Shown here piece after piece: positions 18,246 through 25,576 of a stretch of DNA of 64,000 nt (position 1 is the first letter of the stretch; every line of letters starts with the position of its first letter). The notes below the pieces were generated by a model. It ran no database searches, was not told the origin of the DNA, and saw only the letters and a program-made list of their open reading frames with translations. The stretch lies in assembly GCF_002482385.1 (NCBI RefSeq), contig NZ_DLFW01000038.1:50609-114608 (forward strand). The letters run 5' to 3'. This stretch comes from Dysgonomonas sp. UBA7710. GTDB taxonomy: Bacteria; Bacteroidota; Bacteroidia; Bacteroidales; Dysgonomonadaceae. The translations under genes were made by a program, and so were the position numbers.

Positions 18246-18296
18246 TTAAATAATTATTTAATCATTTGATTAAATTGAAAATTCAATATACATTTG
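18246..18296 (+). promoter_or_regulatory. Promoter and probable TetR operator of the exporter operon
   Basis: This is the clearest promoter in the window: TTTG at 18265-18268, a 20-bp spacer, and TACATTTG at 18289-18296. Three palindromes overlap it: TTAAATAATTATTTAA at 18246-18261; a 20-bp inverted repeat with arms ATTTAATCA / TGATTAAAT at 18256-18275, centred on the -33 box; and ATTGAA / TTCAAT at 18274-18287, between the two boxes. These are natural binding sites for the TetR dimer encoded immediately downstream. A TTG at 18294 that could extend the TetR frame lies inside the -7 box, so translation must start at 18321. Confidence 0.75.
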
Positions 18297-18320
18297 CATC
18301 ATAACAATAATAATTTACTT

Positions 18321-18941
18321 ATGGAAAAAGATATATCGACAGAAGAAAAAATAAAGGAAGCTGCCCGCAAAGTATTTCAGGAAAAGGGATACGGACAAGC
18401 TCGCACACGTGACATAGCTGACGAAGCCGGTATAAACCTGGCATTACTCAATTATTATTTCCGCAGCAAAGAGAAACTCTTTGATATAATAATGGAGGAA
18501 AGCATGCAGCAAATGTTCGGATTGATAGTTGGTGTTGTCAATGATGAAAGTACCGGGCTATCCAAAAAAATTGATTTAATTGTAAATCGCTACATGGATT
18601 CTCTTTTAGAGAACCCGAACCTGCCATTATTTGTATTAAGTGAGATACAGGCCAATCCAAAGAAACTAATGGAAAAGATCGGAATTTCCGAGAATCTCAT
18701 AAAAAACAACTATCTCTATAAGCAGATGCAGGAACAGATGGATAAAAAAGGAATAGAAAGAATAGTTCCTCTTCAAATCTTTATTAACATCGTTTCAATG
18801 ACAGTGTTCCCTATTGTAGGCAAGCCTTTATTGATAAGCATACATAGCCCAATGACAGAAGATGACTATAACAATTTCATCAATGACCGTCGCAAGCTAA
18901 TTCCACAATGGATAAAAATGATGTTGAAAATAGACGAATAA
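18321..18941 (+). CDS. TetR/AcrR-family repressor of the adjacent ABC exporter
   Basis: 206 residues from the ATG at 18321; an earlier in-frame TTG falls within the promoter. The N-terminal TetR helix-turn-helix is plain: EEKIKEAARKVFQEKGYGQA, then RTRDIADEAGINLALLNYYF with the recognition-helix NYYF and RSKEKLFDIIM. The C-terminal ligand domain is divergent. It is the first gene of an operon with TolC, HlyD, two ABC ATPases and two permeases, the same set as the E. coli ybhGFSR exporter, which is controlled by the TetR protein CecR (YbiH). Autorepression through the palindromes in its promoter is likely; the ligand is unknown. Confidence 0.92.
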   Translation: MEKDISTEEKIKEAARKVFQEKGYGQARTRDIADEAGINLALLNYYFRSKEKLFDIIMEESMQQMFGLIVGVVNDESTGLSKKIDLIVNRYMDSLLENPNLPLFVLSEIQANPKKLMEKIGISENLIKNNYLYKQMQEQMDKKGIERIVPLQIFINIVSMTVFPIVGKPLLISIHSPMTEDDYNNFINDRRKLIPQWIKMMLKIDE

Positions 18942-18952
18942 CCGCTGGAATT

Positions 18953-20212
18953 ATGAAAAAATACCTGTTACTTTTTTTGTTTTCAATCCCATTCCCGGCT
19001 TTCTCCCAGGCAACTCTCCAGCTTGAGGTTTGTCATCAGAAAGCAAAAGCGAATTATCCGCTTATCAGACGGTACGAGCTGATAGAAAAATCGAAAGAGT
19101 ATAATCTATCGAATGCAGGGAAGGGATATCTGCCCCAGTTCTCTTTGTCGGCAAAAGCATCTTATCAGTCGGAAGTGACCAAAATACCAATTTCTGTTCC
19201 GGGGATAGACATCAAAGGGCTAAGTAAAGATCAGTATTCGGCAACGATAGATATTACCCAGACTATCTGGGACGGAGGAGTAATCGGCTCAAAAAAAAAT
19301 ATAACCAATGCAAATGCCGATGTGGAGAAAAAGCAATTGGATGTAGACCTCTATACAATAAACGACAGGGTCAATCAATTGTATTTCGGCATTTTATTAC
19401 TCGATGCCAAACTGACGCAAAATGACCTGTTGCAGGAAGAATTGCTGCGTAATTACAATCTGATTTCGAGCTATATTCAAAATGGAGTAGCCAATCAGGC
19501 CGATCTGGATGCTATTAAAGTAGAGCAGTTGAAAACCGCACAAAACAAAACGCAATTGCTATCTAACAGAAGATCTTATCTGGACATGCTCGCCTTGTTA
19601 ATAGGTGAGAGTCTGGATAAAAGTACGATATTGCAAAAGCCGGAAAGGGAAGACCTCATAAATTCATCACAAGTAAATCGCCCCGAACTGGAACTTTTCG
19701 ACGCACAGCTCAACAGTCTTGAAATACAAAAAAAATCAATCAAAACAGGCTATATGCCAAAGCTGGGTTTATTCCTCACGGGTGGTTATGGAAAACCGGG
19801 ATTGAATATGCTGGATAATGATTTCTCACCTTATTATATCGGGGGAGTCCGTTTGTCATGGAACTTTGGGAGCCTTTACACTCAAAAAAACGATAAAAAG
19901 CTGATAGAGATTAATCAGGATAATCTACTTACACAGCGTGAGACTTTTCTTTTCAATACAAGCTTGGAAACCACTCAGGAACAACAGGAGATAGAAAAGA
20001 ACCGGGATTTATTGAAGTATGATGATGAAATAATCTCGCTCCGCAACAATGTAAAACGGGCAGCAGAGGCAAAAGTTGCTAACGGAACACTGACTGTAAC
20101 CGACCTGATGCGCGAAATAAACAATGAAGATCTGGCTAAGCAGGACAAAATACAACACGAAATAGAACTGCTATTATCTATATATAATCTGAAATATACA
20201 ACAAATAACTAG
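18953..20212 (+). CDS. TolC-family outer-membrane channel of the ABC exporter
   Basis: 419 residues from the ATG at 18953, 11 bases after the TetR stop. An upstream in-frame ATG at 18908 lies inside tetR and would spoil the signal peptide (MKKYLLLFLFSIPFPAFSQA), so it is rejected. The body shows the two outer membrane efflux repeats, with GYLPQFSLSAKASYQ and GYMPKLGLFLTGGYG as the matching beta-strand segments, and long helical stretches. It gives the exporter its own outer-membrane duct, unlike E. coli Ybh, which is not known to carry one in the operon. Confidence 0.9.
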   Translation: MKKYLLLFLFSIPFPAFSQATLQLEVCHQKAKANYPLIRRYELIEKSKEYNLSNAGKGYLPQFSLSAKASYQSEVTKIPISVPGIDIKGLSKDQYSATIDITQTIWDGGVIGSKKNITNANADVEKKQLDVDLYTINDRVNQLYFGILLLDAKLTQNDLLQEELLRNYNLISSYIQNGVANQADLDAIKVEQLKTAQNKTQLLSNRRSYLDMLALLIGESLDKSTILQKPEREDLINSSQVNRPELELFDAQLNSLEIQKKSIKTGYMPKLGLFLTGGYGKPGLNMLDNDFSPYYIGGVRLSWNFGSLYTQKNDKKLIEINQDNLLTQRETFLFNTSLETTQEQQEIEKNRDLLKYDDEIISLRNNVKRAAEAKVANGTLTVTDLMREINNEDLAKQDKIQHEIELLLSIYNLKYTTNN

Positions 20213-20216
20213 TTAT

Positions 20217-21116
20217 ATGAATACAATAAAAAATATACTTTTCTTGTGTTTTGCTATCCTTTTATCAGCTTGTGATAGGGGTAAGGGCGATTATGATGCA
20301 TCGGGCGTATTTGAAACAACCGAGGTAATTGTCTCCGCCGAAGCGAACGGAAAGATAATGCAATTTGATATTGAAGAAGGTCAACTCCTCGATGCAGGAA
20401 GGGAAATAGGTTATATAGATACCGTACAGCTATATCTGAAAAAGATGCAGCTACAAGCGAATATGAAATCGGTGAAAACCCGCTATACCGATGTCCCGCG
20501 CCAGATAGCAGCCACAAAGCAACAAATAGCTACCCAGAGAAATGAACTCAAACGTTTCGAGAATCTGGTAAAGTCCAATGCGGCCAATCAGAAGCAAGTA
20601 GATGACATCAATGCTCAGATACTGGTATTGGAAAGGCAGCTGGCTGCACAAACCGAGACATTGGAAAACTCTAACAGAGGAGTATCCGAAGAAAGTACAG
20701 GGCTGGACATACAGGTTGCCCAATTGAACGACCAATTGCAAAAATCGATTATTACAAGCCCGATAAGAGGAACCGTACTATCTAAATATGCGGAACAGGG
20801 AGAACTGGCAACTCAGGGCAGGGCACTATTCAAGATTGCCGATATGGATAATATGTTTCTACGGGCGTATATTACTTCCGGTCAGCTTACCGAAGTAAAA
20901 ATAGGACAACAGGTCAGGGTTTTTGCCGACTTCGGAGAAAAAGATATAAAAGAGTATGCAGGCACGATTACATGGATATCCGATAAATCGGAATTCACTC
21001 CGAAAACTATTCAGACCCGGGACGAACGCGCCAATCTGGTCTATGCGGTAAAAATAGCTGTAAAGAACGATGGCTACCTCAAAAAAGGAATGTATGGAGA
21101 GTTGAAACTGAACTAA
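20217..21116 (+). CDS. HlyD/YbhG-like periplasmic adaptor lipoprotein
   Basis: 299 residues. N-terminal lipoprotein signal (FAILLSACDRGKGDY, Cys about residue 19). Biotinyl-lipoyl-like halves are seen at SAEANGKIMQFDIEEGQLLDAG and TSPIRGTVLSKYAEQGELATQG, separated by a coiled-coil hairpin (about 80-165), then a beta-barrel domain. It follows the tolC-like gene by 4 bases. It is the membrane-fusion component joining the ABC permeases to the TolC-like channel. Confidence 0.92.
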   Translation: MNTIKNILFLCFAILLSACDRGKGDYDASGVFETTEVIVSAEANGKIMQFDIEEGQLLDAGREIGYIDTVQLYLKKMQLQANMKSVKTRYTDVPRQIAATKQQIATQRNELKRFENLVKSNAANQKQVDDINAQILVLERQLAAQTETLENSNRGVSEESTGLDIQVAQLNDQLQKSIITSPIRGTVLSKYAEQGELATQGRALFKIADMDNMFLRAYITSGQLTEVKIGQQVRVFADFGEKDIKEYAGTITWISDKSEFTPKTIQTRDERANLVYAVKIAVKNDGYLKKGMYGELKLN

Positions 21117-21156
21117 AATCAGTATAATCTTGAGATCCTGAATTGGCATATAAAGA

Positions 21157-21310
21157 TACCGGTTTCATCGGGAAATAGTATCTGTTTATCGATTTATTAT
21201 TGCCTGTAAACTATAGCGGACATATTTTTATATCGGAAACTAATAAAATGTATTCTTACGAAAAGAAGCTTTAAAGATAAGCATCCGTCTAAAAGAAGAA
21301 GTTGTGGAAT
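21157..21310 (+). pseudogene. Decayed copy of the LiaF-like gene's promoter and first codons
   Basis: About 135-150 bases align without gaps to 51450-51606, the promoter and start of the LiaF-like gene. In the first 115 or so positions there are about 15-17 differences, nearly all transitions. The copy has ACG where the other has the ATG start (51551), and its -7 box reads TATTTTTA rather than TATTTTTG. It therefore looks like a dead duplicate, now lying just upstream of the winged-helix gene. Part of it may still supply a promoter. Confidence 0.75.
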
Positions 21311-21328
21311 CTTGAAATTTTATTGCAT

Positions 21329-21532
21329 ATGTTGAATAATCTTATTGGTGCTGATGCCCGATTGGTATGTCAGTTACTCTGCGAAAGGGGTATGATGACG
21401 ATTGATGATATAGAAAAAATAACAGGTTACAGGCAGATGTATGTATATCTCACCCTCGGCTGGCTTTCGAGGGAGAATAAGATTCATTATCTGGAGAAGA
21501 ATGATAATCTGTATGTAGAGTTGAACAAATGA
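21329..21532 (+). CDS. Small winged-helix protein (DUF2582-like)
   Basis: 67 residues from the ATG at 21329 (MLNNLIGADARLVCQLLCER). An in-frame TTG at 21302 is less likely and lies beyond the usual family length of about 65. The sequence has the helix-helix-helix-wing pattern of the DUF2582 family: MTIDDIEKITGYRQMYVYLT, then LGWLSRENKIHYLEKNDNLYVEL. The stop overlaps the next ATG by 4 bases (ATGA), so it is translationally coupled to the first ABC ATPase. Such proteins are probably DNA-binding, but their function is not known. Its position inside an exporter operon is unusual. Confidence 0.85.
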   Translation: MLNNLIGADARLVCQLLCERGMMTIDDIEKITGYRQMYVYLTLGWLSRENKIHYLEKNDNLYVELNK

Positions 21533-22440
21533 AAGCTATCTCTGTACAAAATATAAATAAAAAGTACCGTGATATTCAGGCCTTGAACAATATCAGTTTC
21601 GATGTGGAGCAAGGCGAGATATACGGTATTATCGGTCCCGACGGAGCCGGAAAGACAAGTCTTTTCCGTATCCTTACCTCTTTACTCCTGGCTGATAGCG
21701 GTACAGCTATAGTCGACGGACTCGATGTAGTCAGCGATTATAAGGAGATACGCACCCGTATCGGTTACATGCCGGGCAGGTTCTCACTTTATCAGGATTT
21801 GACAGTAGAAGAGAATCTCGAATTCTTTGCGACCGTATTCAATACGACCATTCAGGAAAACTATTATCTGATAAAAGATATTTACCAGCAGATAGAACCG
21901 TTCAAAAACAGGAGGGCCGGCAAGCTATCGGGAGGAATGAAACAAAAACTGGCACTAAGTTGTGCTCTGATACATAAACCCGCCATATTATTCCTTGATG
22001 AACCGACAACAGGAGTAGATCCGGTTTCTCGAAAGGAATTCTGGGAGATGCTCAGAAAGCTGAAAGGACAGAATATCACCATTCTTGTATCTACTCCTTA
22101 TATGGACGAAGCTACGCTTTGCGACCGTATTGCACTTATTCAGCATGGCAGATTTTTGCAGGTAGATACACCACAAAATATTATAGACCGGTTTTCCGAA
22201 CCGTTATGGTCGGTAAAGAGTAATCAGATGTATCGGTTGTTAAAAGATTTACGGCAATACGATAAGGTGAAGACCTGCTTCACATTTGGAGAAACACATC
22301 ATATCACGGTCAACAATAATCTGACCGTAGCCGAACTGAAAGCCTTTCTTGCCGATAAGCAACATAAGGATATAGAAATTCATACCATTCAGGCAACTAT
22401 CGAAGATTGTTACATGCAATTGGCTCAAAATAACGAATAA
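21529..22440 (+). CDS. ABC exporter ATP-binding subunit 1 (matches N-terminal half of YbhF)
   Basis: 303 residues. Walker A GPDGAGKTSLFRIL (about 38), Q-loop near MPGRFSLYQDLTVEENL, signature LSGGMKQKLALSCAL, Walker B ILFLDEPTTGVDP and an H-switch region where the family histidine is replaced (VSTPYMDEA instead of VTTHYMDEA). In E. coli YbhF the two ATPase domains are fused; here they are two genes, this one and the next, overlapping by one base. The GPDGAGK form of Walker A and the missing switch histidine suggest this is the degenerate site of an asymmetric pair. Confidence 0.93.
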   Translation: MKAISVQNINKKYRDIQALNNISFDVEQGEIYGIIGPDGAGKTSLFRILTSLLLADSGTAIVDGLDVVSDYKEIRTRIGYMPGRFSLYQDLTVEENLEFFATVFNTTIQENYYLIKDIYQQIEPFKNRRAGKLSGGMKQKLALSCALIHKPAILFLDEPTTGVDPVSRKEFWEMLRKLKGQNITILVSTPYMDEATLCDRIALIQHGRFLQVDTPQNIIDRFSEPLWSVKSNQMYRLLKDLRQYDKVKTCFTFGETHHITVNNNLTVAELKAFLADKQHKDIEIHTIQATIEDCYMQLAQNNE

Positions 22441-23183
22441 TGGCAGAAAAAGTTATACAGACGAAAAATCTCACAAAGAAATTCGGCAATTTCACGGCCG
22501 TAGATAATATTTCTTTCAGTGTAGACAGAGGTGAAGTATTCGGCTTTCTGGGTGCAAACGGTGCAGGGAAAACAACCGCTATGCGCATGCTCTGCGGACT
22601 AAGCTACCCAACCTCGGGAAAAGGCATGGTTGCAGGATTCGATATTGCCCGACAACAGGAAGACGTAAAGAGAAATATAGGCTATATGAGCCAGAAATTC
22701 TCATTATACGAAGACCTGAAGGTATGGGAAAATATGCGCCTGTTTGGAGGAATATATGGAATGAGAGACAAAGAGATATCAACCAAAACGGATGAAATAC
22801 TGACCGAACTGGGTTTTATAAATGAACGTAATACGCTCGTAAAAGAATTACCTCTCGGCTGGAAACAGAAGCTGGCTTTTTCCGTCTCTATCTTTCACGA
22901 ACCCAAAGTCGTTTTTCTCGATGAACCTACCGGAGGTGTCGATCCTGCTACCCGCCGTCAGTTTTGGGAACTGATATATCAGGCTTCGGACAGGGGTATC
23001 ACCGTATTTGTAACTACTCATTATATGGATGAAGCCGAATATTGCCGCAGGGTATCTATTATGGTCGATGGCAGGATAGAAGCTTTGGATACTCCTGCCA
23101 ATCTTCGTCATCAGTTCAATGCGGATAGCATGGACGGAGTATTTCAGCAGTTGGCCAGGAAAGCACAAAGGGGAGATAACTAA
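22440..23183 (+). CDS. ABC exporter ATP-binding subunit 2 (matches C-terminal half of YbhF)
   Basis: 247 residues. Walker A GANGAGKTTAMRML, Q-loop MSQKFSLYEDL, Walker B VVFLDEPTGGVDP and an intact H-switch (VTTHYMDEAEY). The signature motif is LPLGWKQKLAFS rather than LSGGQ, a form also seen in the second half of YbhF-type ATPases. The start codon shares one base with the preceding stop (TAATG). Together with subunit 1 it should form a heterodimer with one canonical composite ATP site. Confidence 0.94.
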   Translation: MAEKVIQTKNLTKKFGNFTAVDNISFSVDRGEVFGFLGANGAGKTTAMRMLCGLSYPTSGKGMVAGFDIARQQEDVKRNIGYMSQKFSLYEDLKVWENMRLFGGIYGMRDKEISTKTDEILTELGFINERNTLVKELPLGWKQKLAFSVSIFHEPKVVFLDEPTGGVDPATRRQFWELIYQASDRGITVFVTTHYMDEAEYCRRVSIMVDGRIEALDTPANLRHQFNADSMDGVFQQLARKAQRGDN

Positions 23184-23198
23184 TAACTTTCAACTATT

Positions 23199-24305
23199 AT
23201 GAAACAATTCATAAGCTTCGTAAAAAAAGAATTCTTCCACATATTTCGCGACAGGCGTACTATGCTTATCCTGCTTGGTATGCCTATAGTGCAGATTATA
23301 CTTTTCGGGTTTGCAATCACAACAGAAGTGAAGAATACGCAGATTGCCATATTCGACCTCTCGAAAGATATTTCTACACAGCGCATCACGGAGCAATTAC
23401 AGGCCAGCGAATATTTTACTGTTACAGAAGTACTAAATAGTCCCGATGATATAGACAGAGTATTCAAAGAGGGGAAAGTTAATCTGGTAGTCGTATTCGG
23501 AGAGAATTTCAGCGATAACCTGCTTCACACCGGGGAAGCATCTGTACAACTTATAACCGATGCCACCGATCCGAATCAAGCAAGTATGCTGTCCGGCTAC
23601 GCAACCAGTATTGTCACCTCCTATCAACAGGAACTAATGCAGGAGTATAAAGTTCCGTTTCAGATTATACCCGAGATAAGAATGCTATACAACCCCCAGC
23701 TTAAAAGTGCCTATAACTTCGTTCCCGGAGTAATGGGACTTATACTAATGCTGATATGCGCCATGATGACATCCATAGCCATTGTTCGCGAAAAGGAACT
23801 GGGAACTATGGAAGTACTATTAGCATCGCCAATTAAGCCGATATACATCATTCTCGCAAAGATGGTTCCATATTTCACCCTGTCCTTTGTCAACCTGTCT
23901 ACGATACTCCTTTTATCGGTCTTTGTATTGCAGGTACCTGTCGCAGGCAGCCTGTTCTGGCTGACAATCGTTTCCATCCTGTTCATTATGGTCGCATTGG
24001 CTTTAGGCTTGCTCGTTTCCACCATTGTAGACACTCAGGTCGCCGCTATGCTCGTTTCAGGTATGGGATTCATGATGCCGGTGATGCTACTTTCGGGAAT
24101 GATATTTCCCATAGAAAGTATGCCTGCGGTTCTTCAATGGTTTTCTGATATCATACCGGCAAAATGGTATGTATCATCTGTAAGAAAGCTTATGATAGAG
24201 GGAGTCGATGTCGTCTTTGTATTAAAGGAGATGATAATACTATTGGTTATGGCAATATTCCTGATAGTGATAAGTTTAAAGAAGTTCAAAACAAGGCTCA
24301 CTTAA
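23199..24305 (+). CDS. ABC-2 type permease (YbhS-like)
   Basis: 368 residues. One N-terminal membrane helix (about 25-43, MLILLGMPIVQIILFGFAI), a periplasmic domain of about 130 residues, then five to six C-terminal helices from about residue 175 (FVPGVMGLILMLICAMMTSIA). The segment IVREKELGTMEVLLASPIKP is the conserved cytoplasmic motif of ABC-2 permeases. It should pair with the next permease and the two ATPases. Confidence 0.93.
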   Translation: MKQFISFVKKEFFHIFRDRRTMLILLGMPIVQIILFGFAITTEVKNTQIAIFDLSKDISTQRITEQLQASEYFTVTEVLNSPDDIDRVFKEGKVNLVVVFGENFSDNLLHTGEASVQLITDATDPNQASMLSGYATSIVTSYQQELMQEYKVPFQIIPEIRMLYNPQLKSAYNFVPGVMGLILMLICAMMTSIAIVREKELGTMEVLLASPIKPIYIILAKMVPYFTLSFVNLSTILLLSVFVLQVPVAGSLFWLTIVSILFIMVALALGLLVSTIVDTQVAAMLVSGMGFMMPVMLLSGMIFPIESMPAVLQWFSDIIPAKWYVSSVRKLMIEGVDVVFVLKEMIILLVMAIFLIVISLKKFKTRLT

Positions 24306-24390
24306 TAAGCTGTTAGCTTATAGCCGTTAGCTGTTAGAAAATACAGAAAAAAGGTTATAGGCTAATGGCTGGCAGCTAAAAACTAACAAT
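24306..24390 (+). repeat. Degenerate TAGC heptamer tract between the two permease genes
   Basis: AGCTGTT, AGCTTAT, AGCCGTT, AGCTGTT units in a row at about 24308-24337, then weaker copies up to the ATG at 24391. It fills the only sizeable gap of this part of the operon and matches the TAGC words at 17726-17755. Confidence 0.65.
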
Positions 24391-25503
24391 ATGATAAAAT
24401 TTCTTATCGAAAAAGAATTTAAACAGATTCTGAGAAACAGATTCCTTCCGAAATTGATAATGGTTTGGCCTGTAATGATGATGCTTGTTATGCCATGGGC
24501 TGCGAATCAGGAGATAAAAGACATCAGTCTGAGTATTGTCGACAATGACCATAGTTCTTATTCGGGGCGTCTTGTAAATAAAATAACATCTTCCGGCTAT
24601 TTTATTCTGACTGATGTCTCTGCCTCGAATAATAAGGCCTTGGAAAGTATAGAATCCGGTAAAGCGGATATTATACTGGAAATACAACCTGAATTTGAAA
24701 GAAATCTCGTAAGGGACGGAATCGCCAACGTAATGATTTCGGCCAATGCCGTGAATGGCGTCAAAGGAGGGCTGAGTTCGTCCTATATGACTACTATTCT
24801 CAGCGATTTCGGAAATGAAATACGTGGAGAATGGACGAAAACAAGTGCAAAGACTATTCTGCCTGTTATCAATATAGTACCTCAGAATAAATTTAATCCG
24901 CATCTGGATTACAAAGTATTTATGGTACCGGCCTTAATGGTAATGTTGCTCACCTTACTTGGAGGATTCCTCCCTGCCCTGAACATAGTTGGAGAAAAAG
25001 AGGCCGGAACTATCGAGCAGATGAATGTCACACCCGTAAACAAATTTACCTTTATCCTGGCTAAACTAATCCCATACTGGATTATCGGAGTCTTTGTGCT
25101 GACGGTTTGCTTCCTGCTTTCCGCTTTTGTATATGGGCTGACTCCTTCGGGCAGCCTTCTCACTATCGGGCTTTTTGCAGGGGTTTACACGCTCGTTGTG
25201 TCGGGGTTGGGACTGGTAATATCAAACTATTCGAACACAACGCAACAGGCTATGTTTGTTATGTTCTTTTTCCTGATTATATTGATTCTGATGAGTGGTA
25301 TGTTTACTCCGATAAACAGCATGCCGGAGTGGGCAAAAATCATTACCAGGGCTAATCCTTTGAGATATTTTATAGAAGTCATGCGAATGGTATTTCTCAA
25401 AGGGAGCGCATTGGCAGATATGACAAAACATATGGTTGTGCTCATCGGATTTGCGCTGTTCTTTAATATATGGGCAGTTATAAGCTATAAGAAGACGAAT
25501 TGA
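24391..25503 (+). CDS. ABC-2 type permease (YbhR-like)
   Basis: 370 residues with the same plan as the preceding permease: an N-terminal helix (about 22-38), a periplasmic domain, and five or six helices from about residue 173 (VFMVPALMVMLLTLLGGFLPALN). The conserved motif is IVGEKEAGTIEQMNVTPVNK. Last gene of the exporter operon; a bidirectional hairpin terminator follows. Confidence 0.93.
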   Translation: MIKFLIEKEFKQILRNRFLPKLIMVWPVMMMLVMPWAANQEIKDISLSIVDNDHSSYSGRLVNKITSSGYFILTDVSASNNKALESIESGKADIILEIQPEFERNLVRDGIANVMISANAVNGVKGGLSSSYMTTILSDFGNEIRGEWTKTSAKTILPVINIVPQNKFNPHLDYKVFMVPALMVMLLTLLGGFLPALNIVGEKEAGTIEQMNVTPVNKFTFILAKLIPYWIIGVFVLTVCFLLSAFVYGLTPSGSLLTIGLFAGVYTLVVSGLGLVISNYSNTTQQAMFVMFFFLIILILMSGMFTPINSMPEWAKIITRANPLRYFIEVMRMVFLKGSALADMTKHMVVLIGFALFFNIWAVISYKKTN

Positions 25504-25520
25504 ATACATATTATAAAAAT

Positions 25521-25554
25521 AAGAAAGGATATCTTGCTTAAAATATCCTTTCTT
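25521..25554. terminator. Bidirectional terminator between the exporter operon and the DUF349 gene
   Basis: Perfect 12-bp stem (AAGAAAGGATAT / ATATCCTTTCTT) with a 10-nt loop, placed between two convergent genes, with A- and T-rich flanks. Confidence 0.85.
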
Positions 25555-25576
25555 CGTGTTCTATATAAGAAATTAT

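Larger units (their letters stand above)
17327..18320. other. Nearly 1 kb non-coding region between EF-G-like and TetR genes
   Basis: Next to the EF-G-like start is its leader region, with a possible TAATTTTG -7 box on the minus strand (17407-17400) and a perfect 6-bp hairpin (GCCTCA/TGAGGC, 17377-17391). From about 17570 to 18140 it consists almost wholly of degenerate tandem repeats (annotated separately). The last 80 bases are the TetR promoter. I see no gene or RNA gene in it. Confidence 0.75.
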
